Program-made: the position numbers and the translations under genes
The notes under the pieces: generated by a model
The model's input: the letters and a program-made list of their open reading frames with translations, nothing else
Databases searched by the model: none
Told to the model about the DNA's origin: nothing
Shown: positions 35,939-46,550 of the stretch, in pieces
Numbering within the stretch: position 1 is the first letter of the stretch
Layout: each line of letters starts with the position of its first letter
Assembly (NCBI RefSeq): GCF_001625215.2
Contig: NC_030383.2
Location: forward strand, 63,664,949-63,728,948
DNA length: 64,000 bases
Direction: 5' to 3'
Source of the DNA: Daucus carota subsp. sativus
Lineage: Eukaryota; Streptophyta; Magnoliopsida; Apiales; Apiaceae

Positions 35939-36180
35939 TTACATATAGTATCAGACTTGCTCGTACTTAGTTCACATGTCTCTCCTATAGGTATCATGCA
36001 CCATTAGTGAATTGATAAAAATGAATAGGTACATTCATCGAAGCCACTAGAAAACACAACACACCTTTCATTAGCCAAAAACAAGAAACTAAACTAATAC
36101 TCAAAGGGAACACAAATGGTGATGAAAAAAGTAAGAGAAAAACATTACTTTTTGCATTGCATCGATTCTCATCTTTCATC

Positions 36181-36738
36181 TCACAAATGAAGAGACAAAT
36201 CAATTTTCTGATCTTTACCAACACTATCATTATTCCCACTAATACTAACATTATTATTTTGGTACAAAATTTCTTTAGTGAATCCATTTCTTTGCCAGTT
36301 CAACAAGCTTTGCTGATCACCTTCCTCACACTGATATGGACTATTGTTCATGTAATTCCCACCATAGTACACCAGATTCTCAAACCTTGGACCCCCTCCA
36401 TTCGAACCGAACCGATCGAAAAATGGTGACCCTGGCAATGCACAAAGATTGGCTGCATGGGAGGCTATGTAAAGAGAGGGATTGAGTAGGCCAAACTGAT
36501 GATGATTTGGAGTGAAAAACAATGGAGGGGTGTGAAAAGTTGAAGTGAAATTGCAGATTGAAGAGGCTCTTTTCGCCTTTTTCGCCGCAATTCTTTCCTT
36601 CTTGTGAGCATTTTGATGGCCTCCTAGAGCTTGTGAGCTATGAAATTTTCTTGAGCAGAATAAACATGAGAATGACCTTTCTGCAGCTGAGTCCTCTGCA
36701 TTGTTTGGTGATTGGCTCACAATATTCTCAGCATCCAT
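36181..36738 (-). CDS. Single C2H2 zinc-finger repressor with EAR motif (LATE/KNUCKLES type)
   Basis: Intronless gene of 185 residues. One C2H2 finger of the plant type, with the QALGGH signature, lies at residues 25-45 (CLFCSRKF, then [10 protein letters not shown]; ligands C25, C28, H41, H45). A basic run [12 protein letters not shown] follows, which may serve nuclear import. The last residues, DLSLHL, form an EAR motif of the LxLxL class that recruits TOPLESS co-repressors. The middle is Asn/Ser-rich and low in structure. Such factors repress developmental genes. The position near the pectate lyase and RGI-like genes suggests the LATE FLOWERING orthologue (At5g48890 in my recollection), although KNUCKLES-like and ZFP-like members share the same layout. 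A TATA-like TTTTAAATA lies about 200 bp upstream. Confidence 0.85.
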   Translation of the reverse strand: MDAENIVSQSPNNAEDSAAERSFSCLFCSRKFHSSQALGGHQNAHKKERIAAKKAKRASSICNFTSTFHTPPLFFTPNHHQFGLLNPSLYIASHAANLCALPGSPFFDRFGSNGGGPRFENLVYYGGNYMNNSPYQCEEGDQQSLLNWQRNGFTKEILYQNNNVSISGNNDSVGKDQKIDLSLHL

Positions 36739-37149
36739 ATCTGAAACACAAATTATAAATCAAAGATGAGATTTTTATAATGATAACATAACATGCAACT
36801 TAGATTTATAGTGAAATCTGACCTTCAAGAAGATGACAGGGGAAATGTATAAAAAAAACAGGCAAAGTAGTTGTAAAGAGTTTGAAGTTTGGCTTTTGAA
36901 GTTGATGATGTAAAGTGTAGAAACTAGAAAGGGGTATTTAAAAGAGTTTTTGTGTTGGAAAATGTGAAGCCAAAGGTGGTGGGGTGAGTATATATTAAAG
37001 GTAATGTGATGGTAATGGCAGTTGAAATGCAAGAGGATGTATGGGCTTGGGAACAGAGGATATAAGAAAGAGAAACGAGAAGTATCCCACACCTTTGAGG
37101 GGAGGAACCGGGTACACATGGTGCCTCGAAGTCTCGACTGATCTCGAAA

Positions 37150-37350
37150 AATTAAAATTATAAATTTTTAATACATGATTAATCTACCGCAAGATGTCTC
37201 CCCGATTCAGATTTTCACATTCGATAAATCATTATAATTTTTTCTTAAATGATATGTCATATGATAAATTATATAATACATCTGATTAATCCCCGATCAA
37301 CACCTCCCTCCATTAATCCCAATTCCCGATTTTTACAACCATGATCCCGA
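37150..37350 (-). repeat. Dispersed repeat family R2, diverged copy
   Basis: Its right end, cccgatttttacaacc, is the reverse complement of the left end of the 38258 copy (ggttgtaaaaatcagg). The interior shares gattaat, gattcag and gataaat words. It is more diverged than the other copies. Confidence 0.45.
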
Positions 37351-37359
37351 TTCTTTTAA

Positions 37360-38250
37360 AATCTTGTTTCCGCCGCTGAATTGCTCCAATATATATGCTT
37401 ATTATGCATGGTAAGAGGCAAGGAGAGTTATTGGGGAAGAGATGCATGAATTGGGAAATGGAACATGTCACTCTTTCTGACAGTTTATCTGGTTGGTTTC
37501 ATGGGCACTCAGTTGGGTTTTGCCTTTTGCAGGCATTTCTAATGGTAACTTTCAGTTACTTTGTTTAGTCCATCAGCTATGTTTTGATCACTAATTGTAC
37601 AGTTCGACAATTCTTTTCTTTGTGTTTGACAAAAGCTGAACAAAATTTGTACTCCATGGCCACTAGTACTCCATACTTTTGACATACTGTATATGGCAAT
37701 GTAACACAAAGCTGAACATGGCATAAATGGGAAATGTGTTCGCACTTGAAATCCTAATTTACATATAATGCAAAATACTCTAAATTAGCACACAAGTCTC
37801 GTTAATTTAATCCTAAAAGCACACGTCACACTTACACATGTCTCGTTAATTTAACTTTGAATACTATGTTACAACATGTGTTTGTCAGGAACCCGAACCC
37901 TTTAAGAAACATGACAACTTCTCGACCACTTCAAGTTCTCAATCAGTCTGGCCATGTTTTAAACATTATAAACAAGACAAGATGCTCTATATTTCTATTT
38001 TCTAAACACTGTAGATAGAGGCATTATGTGGGTGGCAATCTCTACTAGCATGGGCAGTGAACAGTCCCCCACTAGGGCAGTGCAGCAGCAGTAGTGGTGA
38101 TGGTGGCCTTCACATTTTAGCAATGGCATAGCATTCTTTTCTTTCTTATCACATGATTCCCCATCCATGCAAATGACCACTCTGCTGTGCTCTCTTTGTT
38201 TTATTTTATTCTTCCAAAAAAAAAAAAAAAACTGCATTTAATAGATTATT
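37360..38250. other. Intergenic stretch upstream of the zinc-finger gene
   Basis: No gene recognised. The minus-strand frame at 37995-38237 contains low-complexity His/Cys runs and no domain. The 37539-37745 frame is likewise without support. Confidence 0.45.
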
Positions 38251-38257
38251 GGATATG

Positions 38258-38455
38258 GTTGTAAAAATCAGGAATCGAAACTAATCAGTTGACATACCGA
38301 TTCAGGATTTATAGAAAATTTATCAGAGATTTCTTGGATATATGAGGATGTTTAGTCAAATGGGAGTGCAATCGGTAGATCAGTGAATTTTTATTTTTTT
38401 TTTTGTAAGAATTAATTGGGGACTTTTTAATAAATCAAGGATTTTTAAAACACTG
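38258..38455 (+). repeat. Dispersed repeat family R2, well-preserved copy
   Basis: Begins ggttgtaaaaatcaggaatc and ends caaggatttttaaaacactg, so the two ends are weakly inverted (gtaaaaatc against gatttttaa). The body aligns with the reverse complements of 22340-22545 and 24270-24465. Confidence 0.65.
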
Positions 38456-38705
38456 CCTATGGGACTAATAGTAACAGCCAATTTTTTTGCACAAAAGTTG
38501 TAAATATGGCTGTGGTCTCCAAATACTTGGGCCTGTTTTTTGGTTTTCTGGTAGTTTAATAGATAAATACATGTCAATCTAGGAAGTACGACAATTTCTA
38601 TATAAATGTAAGAGCTCGATCTAGAAAAACCATAGAACAGAATACAGTGAGTTTAATTTGATCTTACATAATAGTAAAAACGACCTTCTGAATATAGTTT
38701 TATCC

Positions 38706-38821
38706 TCACTGCAACATTACAGAGCCATCTGACATCTCTATGCCAAAGCCATGCAACTTGTCAGTTCTTCCTTTCATAGTCTTTCCACTTTCTGCGAATT
38801 CAGGACTCTCCACAGCAAAAG
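38706..38821 (-). other. Orphan exon-like open segment
   Basis: A 38-codon open stretch ending in TGA, preceded by a possible acceptor (gattag). It has a protein-like composition (FAVESPEFAESGKT, then LHGFGIEMSDGSVM). I recognise no family and found no partner exon. It lies about 1.1 kb beyond the TXNL4B stop, so it could be a terminal exon of an alternative transcript, a gene relic or chance. Confidence 0.25.
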
Positions 38822-39379
38822 CTAATCATGTTCTGCAAATTCACGACAGTCTTCATTGCTAAACAAAATATACTTCTACGAAATATAAGAAGTAGCATCA
38901 TAAATCTTACAAAACCTGATATCTATAGAACAAAACATGTTCTTCATCGGAATTAAAAACCAGTGTATATCTTAGTTTTACAAAAATCGGCTATTACTAG
39001 TGTAATTCTATTGAGATATCTAATATGCAGTTACATAGATATACAACATCAAGACATGTACTTAATGATATATAGGATCAGCTATAGATGTTTTTATTAT
39101 ATTCAATTAGATAAATTCTTGACATATTTTAAATCTGAGTACATCAGACTAGACAAGAATATATGGAGTTAATTCCAGGAAGAACCTCCCAAAAACTTAT
39201 CACCTCCACTAAAATGCAAATTTCTCACAATCCACAACATAGTCCATTTGCTTTGTAATTTAATAATTAGCTTAAAATGATAGCCTCTTCAGTTAAAAAA
39301 AAAAAATTTTGTTCTTCAACACAGATATTTTCACGAGGATACTAAATTGCAAAAAAAAAAAAAACATTTTGGTTCATAT

Positions 39380-39529
39380 TCAGCATAATGTACTAGGTGC
39401 TACATGCTGTTCTCCCCAACTATAGGCTGCTTGATATACATGAGATTTACTTCTTCTTTTCCACTTTGGTTGATTTGCACCATCAAAAACAATATAGAGG
39501 CAACTTAATGTAATAGCTATATTCAGCAT
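39380..39529 (-). other. Possible small ORF of 49 codons
   Basis: The frame starts with an ATG just after a good acceptor-like ttctgcag. It encodes a hydrophobic N-terminus (MLNIAITLSCLYIVF) followed by a basic region (PKWKRRSKSHVY) and ends in TGA. It resembles a short secreted or membrane peptide in layout only. It lies between the TXNL4B stop and the orphan segment at 38706. No family was recognised and it may be chance. Confidence 0.25.
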
Positions 39530-39928
39530 TTCTGCAGAAACTATACTTCTGCTGCATAATTGAAATTATAGCATACATATTGGGATAGATATCAAAGTCT
39601 ATCACTCGTTTAATTCAAATTTATCAAATTAGTCACTAACTTCAAAAATTCAATCAATTTGGTTACCAACTTAAAAATATGTATCAACTTAGTCATTGAA
39701 AAGTTAAAAAAATTGTATTAATTTAGTCATTGGCTGATGGTTTACAGTTTACTTGATACAAAATTTTAAATTAGTAACTAAATTGAGTCAATTTTGAAAT
39801 GAGTGACTAACTTCATATATTTGAACCAAACAAGTGATCCCTTCGATATTTATCCCCATACATATTATACAGCAAAACAATATGCACGGATGATAAAACT
39901 TCATCAGGAGATAAACAGGACTCACCTT

Positions 39929-42812
39929 TTACACATCTTTATACAACAACTGGAACTTTGGTATCCGCTCTGGGGGAAGCGGACAATTTACTATAAGCTT
40001 CCCTTTCATAGCCCCTCTATATATTTCCTGCAAGGAACAAGGTTATTACATATTAATGCATCATAAAGTTTATAAGAAAATAAACACTCTATTTTTAGCT
40101 ATAAGAGCTGAGACACTTTTAAAAAAGTACACAGCTTAAACAGCAACTTGCACCATTCTGTGATGAGCCACTAAATATGCAAAACCAGATGCAGCCAAGT
40201 CCAATATATCAACACTTTTACTCCCTCCAATTTAAATGATAAATAAAAATCCTAGATTTAATAGGGTATTCCGCTAATTTACCCCATAGCAAGCATTTGT
40301 AGGTCTACCCTTAAATTAACTCACCAGAGATATATGCTATAAAATTGTGTTAAATGCTGGCTAAACATAATGAAATTGAATCACTGGTTGCTTAGAAAGT
40401 CCTCTTTTTTGTTATTTGCAAGGAGCTCTGTAGTCATTCTAAGGGTACCCTATTTGCTATGAACTACAGAGATTTATTTTTACAGCATTCAACAAAACAA
40501 GGCTCAACGCATCTAAAATACAAGCAGCGAACCTAACCTCCACAACATCTATAAAATCCTGCTTGCAGTGAAATGCACCAACCCACTTAGTATGATCAGC
40601 ACTCCTGAATACAATACATGACATCAAAATGGTGTTAGAAGCCTAATGTTTCATGAATTATGAAGAATACAAACAGAAGTTTTATGCATATAATGGACTG
40701 ATAAACTGCGTTTAAGAGAACTATTTAAATATCAACAATATCCAGCATGAGGTATCTCAATAAACAAACTGACTGCTTGAATTACAAAACTATAACCACA
40801 ACAACCAGAACGAATTCGTTTAACAAAAGTAAAAGCTAAAAGTGAACACAATGCTTATATATACTGTTCCATAAATTATCCACCAATATCTTGTTCTTTA
40901 CTAGGGAAGTGGTACACATTTTGAAAAGACTCCTGTGAGGCTGTGACCATAGTTTGGTTTATTAATAGATAATAGTATAAATGGAGTTCCAAGACAACCT
41001 ATGCTAAACATCAACACCAATAGTTTTGAAGAAACCCAAGACAAGGAATACTTAAGCAAAAGATAGGATTGTTTGCAAAAATGTCTCATAAACCTCTGTG
41101 ATACCCAGCGAAAGACAAACTGTTAACCTACTTCACTCTAAACAAGCTCGGCCTTCTACCTTTATCGCTGCCATATATTTTTTCTTATGTTCTTGAACTT
41201 TAGAGAACAACAGAAAACTAGTGTCAATAGTAAAAAAAGAAAAGAAAAAGGCAAGTGATTAACTATGTTGTGACACAAAATTTACATATACTCATCGATG
41301 TACTTTTTACATTCAGTAGTCAGACACACATGTCTAAAATAATCAGGCAGTAACTGGCCGAAGTTTTCTGATATCTGTTCATGCATGAAAGATTACTGCT
41401 AGCCAAGTAGGTCCTTCACTTAAATTAGAACCAAATTAACTTTCACAACTCCAAGGGGCTGATTATAAAAGGACGATCGCCCCTAAGAGTGGCTAGAAGG
41501 CTTAGAACAAGAAGTATTCTAAAATATAGTACTGAAAAATCCTAAGATAAAAGGTCTTATAATTTTACCAGCCAACCCTAACCTGAAGACTTACTTATGT
41601 AAAATTTCCGCTACTTCCCATAAATGTAACATATAATCTTATCGGAGCCGGGAAGAACCTTTTTTATAGTTGACTAGTTAGCCAAGATCTAAAAGAGGCC
41701 TACTAAGCATGTTTGTAAGCATCCAGCAATCGAGATCTATCAAGGTTGATAGAAGATTACAATGAAGAGAGATATTCGTCCTGTGCTTTTAGTAAAAACG
41801 ACATAGTTACCATGAAATTCACTTTTGCTCATCGCCTTAGAGTTGAAAAGGTCCTTTCCATGATATTTTGTTTGCACACAAATAAAAACTTTATAGCTAA
41901 ACGACACTGAGTATAATCATCTATAGAATATAATAGAAAAGCATCTTATACACACCACTAACACTAACAGTCGAAATCCATAGTTGTTTTAAAAGCAATT
42001 TAATTACTAATAAAAGTTCAGAACAGAAAAAACATATCCACAAGATGTGTGTGCTTCATATACACATGATACACATATTCACATATTACAATGAATATAC
42101 ACATATTCATATATCAACATCAGTGATCAGACACACGTCACAATGAATTTTTAGCAAAATAGTAGAGATTGTTTGATATATAAAAGAGGTGTACCCTGAA
42201 TCCATCTTCATGTGATGAGCATTAAAGAAGAAAACAGTGGAGGGGATGAAGGTAATGTCAAAATACTTGACATAAACTTGAACGTCTTCGGAATCAACAT
42301 CAACCAGCGCTATACTTGCAAACTTGGACACGTCCCTCTCGGACTTAGAAAGCTGTTTCGTACCCATAAAAAATAGAAAAGATAGATCAATACAAGCTCA
42401 TACAACCTTCAAAGTATTACAATTCCCGAGATCAATGTAAAATCATACGAAAAATGACATACATAAAGAGTTCAACGCAATAATTAACACTATATTGTGA
42501 GCAAATTATACAGTAGATTGCACTAATTTATACGAAATTTGACAAAATCTTTCATCATTAAATAATTGTGTATACAGAGAGAGGGAGAGAGAGAGAGAGG
42601 GAGGGAGGGAGGGAGAGAGAGGGGGAGAGAGAGAGAGGGAGAGAGAGAGGAGGGAAAGAGGGAGGAGAGAGATTACGAACGACGTCATCGAGGAGGAGAG
42701 AGACGGAATCAGTGGAAGTGCCAAAACGAAGAACAAGAACTTTATCAATTGTGTCTCGAATTAGAGTGTCCACTTCTTCTTTCTTCTTCAGCGTTCTCAA
42801 TAAATAGCTCAT
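39929..42812 (-). CDS. TXNL4B: TXNL4B / DIM1-like splicing factor
   Basis: Four coding exons, 42812-42681, 42352-42195, 40604-40538 and 40027-39929, all in phase, give 151 residues; human TXNL4B has 149. The protein starts MSYLLRTLKKKEEVD and carries VLVLRFG, the thioredoxin-fold core FIPSTVFFFNAHHMK, SADHTKWVGAF and the C-terminal IYRGAMKGKLIV. These are the marks of the DIM1/TXNL4 family. This family has a thioredoxin fold without a redox CxxC pair and works in pre-mRNA splicing; DIM1 is a U5 snRNP component and TXNL4B binds PRP6. The sequence is closer to TXNL4B than to DIM1 itself (YLS8 in Arabidopsis). The ATG at 42812 is chosen over the frame opening at 42932 because it gives the conserved MSYLL start. 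The exon 1 donor is inferred as GAC GTC|gttcgt, since it alone keeps phase. Confidence 0.92.
40604..42195 (-). other. Large second intron of TXNL4B
   Basis: An intron of about 1.6 kb with no exon-like insert that I could support. A short actccctcc phrase at about 40220, inside the third intron, may be a fragment of a Stowaway end. Confidence 0.5.
42566..42670. repeat. GA-rich microsatellite in TXNL4B intron 1
   Basis: A compound (GA)n/(GGGA)n tract on the plus strand, which is CT on the sense strand of the gene. It starts about 10 bp after the 5' splice site of exon 1. Confidence 0.9.
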
Positions 42813-43258
42813 CTCTCTCGCGCGCTCAATCTCCCTCTCTTTCTCTCTCTCTCTCTCAACACGCAAAAAACTTCTTTTCTTTCTCAAGGCTTTTTGGTTT
42901 TCAATCACGGCCTGTTTGAAAATGGAAATCATAAATTTTTGTTTTAAATAATTGCAAATAAAATTAAATTTTTTAATGGATCAGTTACATATTTGCATTT
43001 ACCTAATTGATTGTGTTCATTTTTTCTTAGATTTTACTTTTTAGGTATAAAGCCATATTTTTGAAAAATTTATTTGAGAAATTCCATATTTTTCAAAGAT
43101 TTTTTTTGTCGTCGTAATTTTGCAAAAGCTTTTTCAAGGTTATTTCAAAGTGGGAAATTTACCAACCGTCAAAATAATATTCATAACCATAATATGAGAT
43201 TAAAGTCAGCAAGAATAAATAAATATCAATATATATATATATAAAGGAGGATGCGGAC

Positions 43259-43555
43259 GCCTCTAAAATTCCTCGATTCAGTCTTCTGATTTTTCTTAAA
43301 TTTTGGAGAGAAAATATAGTTATAATTCAAAAAATCATGTTCAAGAATTCTAAAGATAATACAATTCTTTTCTTATCGGATTCTAAAGATAATACTCTAG
43401 AATCTAGGTGCCTCTAGAATTCCTCGATTCAGTCTTCTATTTTTCTTAAATTTCGGAGAAAAATTATAGTTATAATTCAAAAAATCATGTTCAAGAATTC
43501 TAAAGATAATACAATTCTTTTCTTATCGGATTCTAAAGGTAATACTCTAGAATCT
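43259..43555. repeat. 150-bp tandem pair inside the Helitron
   Basis: Two units beginning cctctaaaattcctcgattc and cctctagaattcctcgattc, 150 bp apart. They share aatcatgttcaagaattcta and tcttttcttatcggattcta, with only a few differences. Confidence 0.85.
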
Positions 43556-43601
43556 ATTAAAAGACTTCTAACTGGTATAGGAATCTTAAAAGAAAAGAGA
43601 T

Positions 43602-43772
43602 ATAATTCTAAACAGTTAAGAAATAAGAATCTTAAAGAAAAATATAATAGCTAAAATCTATGAAATTCTAAGTAGTGAATAAATAGGAATCTAAAAAAAA
43701 AAAGATAATTCTAAACAATTAAGAAATAAAAATCTTAAAGAAAAATATAATAGCTAAAATCTATGAAATTGG
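43602..43772. repeat. Second tandem pair inside the Helitron
   Basis: attctaaacagttaagaaat at about 43602 recurs as attctaaacaattaagaaat at about 43703. Both continue into aaagaaaaatataatagcta. The period is about 100 bp. Confidence 0.75.
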
Positions 43773-43839
43773 ATATATCTATCCAATTGTAATTATAATT
43801 TTGTCATAATGTAAATGATTCTTGATTAGTATTGTATTT

Positions 43840-44510
43840 CAGGGGAGGGCGGCCCAAATTAATTTTTATCTAAATAATAATAAATTTCCAATCAGTATTA
43901 TGTTTGACGGGAAAACAGCTAAAATAATTTTTTTTATCTAAGTTATAATATCTTTTTTATTCAAACAGACCACAACTTAAAATAATTTTTATCCAATTAT
44001 AATCTTTAACTTTATCATAATTTTTATTAGTATTGTGTTTGACGGTAAGGCGACACCAACTAATATCTATATTATAATGTTTTGTTATTAGCATTGTGTT
44101 CGACAAGTGAGCGGCTCAAACTAATTTTTATCTATATAATTATATTTAATTTTATCATAATTATAATAATTATTGATTAATATTGTCCTTGATAGGAGGC
44201 CGGGTCAAACAATTTTTTTATTAGTATTGTGTTCGACAAAAGGGACACTTAAACAAATTTTTATATTAATTATAATATTTTTTTATTAATGATATGTTTA
44301 ACGGGAACACGATTCAAAATAACTTTTATGCAATTATAATATTATTTCGTATCAAAATTTATAAAAAAGATCCTTTATTAGTATTGTGTTTGAGGGGAGG
44401 GCGGCCCAAATTATTTTTTATCAAAATAATAATAAATTTTCTGTTAGTATTATGTTTGACAAGAAAATAGGTATAACAATTTTTTTATCTAAATTTATAA
44501 TAAATTCATA
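43840..44510. repeat. Degenerate repeat array inside the Helitron
   Basis: At least eight imperfect copies of a unit of roughly 55-85 bp contain attagtattgtgttcgac or a close variant, then a short G-rich stretch (gggcggccca, gagcggctcaa) and taatttttatcta. Unit lengths vary. Confidence 0.65.
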
Positions 44511-44559
44511 ACGCCGCCGCGAAGCGCGGCTTTATTCACTAGTTTCAAATATATGAAAA

Positions 44560-46225
44560 ACAAAAAAGGGGAAGAGCAGGAACTCCTATCAAATTTTGAT
44601 ACAAAGTTCTATAATAATATCATAAGTAAAATCTTTGAGCAACTCAACTCTTAAAAAAATAAAAAACTAAGCAACTCCGGTAACATTTATATAGAACTTT
44701 TAGTTAATTTTTGAAAAATTTGAATATTAAATGAATTCCAACAAGCTTCTAGTCTCTCTTCAATATTGAGGAAATATTTTTACAATTTGCTCTCTTTTCA
44801 TTCTATTAAGAGTTAAAATCATCTCTAGTCAAATTCTATATTTCACCTTTTATACTAAATTTAACCGGGGATGAGCATTCTTCCCCTCCGTACAGAGTCC
44901 TTGACCGACTCAATGCAGAATGTTGCTAAACAAATTCAAATGACAAGGGCAGCAATACTAGTTCATAAAGATCATCAAACAATGAACTAAATGTTAGTTA
45001 CAAAAAATCTCATTATAATGTGTACCACAGAGCACATATACACAAGTGAGTTCTTACAGTGAACCTGACATTCTTGGGCAGAAGTATATTGATCGATGAA
45101 GCAACACCAGATTCTGGATTCCATTGATATATACATTCAGATGCGTAGCCTGACTTAAACAAGATACTAAATATCATATTCACAAACCAAAATATGCTGT
45201 GAAACCTGGATTTTGTTGATATATACATTCAGATGCCTAGCCTGAGTTATGCAATAGGAGCGGTGGGGGCACCTAGTATATTTCAGTTTAAAAACACGAC
45301 AGAGCATCAAAATTATTCCAAGAAAATGGGAAAAAGATGAGCAGGTGTAGTTTTAAGCAACTAACATAAACCAGAGAACATGAGTGATGACTGTAGCAGC
45401 AACAGCACAGGAATAGTTCATCAGTACTACCAATCTACCAGGAGCCTTACCAGCAATGAAACGGAAAGGTAGGGGTTACAAAGGCAGGCTCCTGGCAAAA
45501 AATTCTATACAATGTCCAAGAAACAAACAGCAAATTAACTCCGGATTTGATTTTGAAGGATAATTTCAAAATTCACCTAGCTACAATCTGGAGATCTTTC
45601 CAGAGTCTACCATTGTGTGTAAAAATAGACTTTCAGTGAACTAAAGGTAAAAATCATTCCAAATGCATCCTTAACCTAATATAACATATTTTACAAGTTA
45701 AAAGCCTCTCAAGATAGCAAATCGATTATTGACCTATATTGTGAAGTGAACAGAGCATACAAAGTCATAGAATCATGCTTTGCCTAAACAAATTCACAAA
45801 AAAAAAAAAAAAAAAAAAAAAATCACCCCATTGAAAAAATTTATCTATATTAAATGTCAAGCAACAAGTGCTTGATGTGAACATCTATTAGCACCCGAAA
45901 CTTTTTGACCTCCTATTAGCGCACCAGAAGACAGTAGGGAATCAACGTTTAGAGTAGTCCATTACAAACAGATTGTGAGAAAGGGGAGCAAAAGACATTC
46001 AGCTCGGAAATTCTGCAAAAATTTCTGTAAGTGTAATGATCTACATACATATATGTCAAGTGTGTAAATAGCCAGCAGCATCTCAAATATTTGGTTACAA
46101 AGAACTCAAATTATTCCCAGTTCAAGAACCACATACAAGTGTAATCAATGAAGAATGATTCTGATACTCGCCAAGAGGAGCAGGTTTAGAAGAATTTCTA
46201 AACACGAGCAGCTCCCGTATCTCGG
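44560..46225. other. Unassigned stretch 3' of the FAS1 gene with exon-like pieces
   Basis: No complete gene could be built. On the minus strand there are protein-like open pieces. One is 46109-46255 (with CARPDCPTEIRELLVFRNSS). One is 45354-45486 (with FRFIAGKAPGRLVVLMNYS, hydrophobic). One is about 45056-45158 (with CIYQWNPESGVASSINILLP), bounded by an acceptor-like tttaag and a strong donor, CT|gtaagaac. They share no family I recognise and I could not join them into one frame. A direct repeat of about 43 bp (tgatatatacattcagatgc) lies at about 45122 and about 45213, and an A25 run at 45798-45822. Confidence 0.3.
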
Positions 46226-46450
46226 TGGGACAATCAGGGCGAGCACATAACCAGAACCGGATCCTTATGCAAGTCATTTGTTCTTCTACCTTGCTGTTTG
46301 CAGATTTCCCTTACGGCTCAATCCTCTTCACCAAAATCAGGCCCAACCAATTGCTCAAAATCCGCAGCCATTATCACCCAATCAATTATATATAACCCAA
46401 TATACCCCCTCATCACATCCATCCATCCATTCATTCTACCTTACTCATGA
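46226..46450 (-). pseudogene. Decayed tandem copy of the FAS1 gene 3' end
   Basis: The segment duplicates 46459-46683 with a period of about 233 bp. It includes the last 30 or so codons of the FAS1-like gene and the DNA beyond its stop. The copy still reads VMRGYIGLYIIDWVIMAADF, against VMRGKIVLHIMDGVIMDADF in the gene, and ends with GEED and the same TGA. It has no start or upstream part, so it is a gene fragment and not a gene. Confidence 0.8.
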
Positions 46451-46550
46451 ATTCCCGTACAAGGCATTCTTTTAACCACATAGCAAAAATAGAATCTTTA
46501 TGCAAGGCATTCTTTCTTCTACCTTACTCGTTACAGAATTCCCGTACGAC

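Larger units (their letters stand above)
43226..44542 (+). mobile_element. Non-autonomous Helitron
   Basis: The 5' end is TCAATATATATATATATAAA followed by ggagg. The 3' end is a GC-rich hairpin, GCCGCGAAGCGCGGC, then TTTATTCACTAG. The flanks are A on the left and T on the right, the Helitron target. It is 1317 bp and encodes no Rep/helicase. Inside, the first part is a tandem pair of about 150 bp and a second tandem pair of about 100 bp. The second half is built from degenerate repeats around agtattgtgtt(t/c)gac. No captured host exon was recognised. Confidence 0.85.

Noticed and set aside
23300-36100. Possible LTR retrotransposon in the gene-poor block
   Set aside because: I saw no long direct terminal repeats with TG..CA ends, no primer-binding site and no protease, integrase or reverse transcriptase signatures.
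37995-38237. 80-codon minus-strand frame with His and Cys runs
   Set aside because: It is low-complexity, has no spaced zinc-ligand pattern and contains a poly(A)-derived Phe run.
42558-42932. Open frames with Ser/Leu or Glu/Arg runs on both strands
   Set aside because: They are translations of the GA/CT microsatellite. Only the part from the ATG at 42812 to 42681 is a real exon (TXNL4B).
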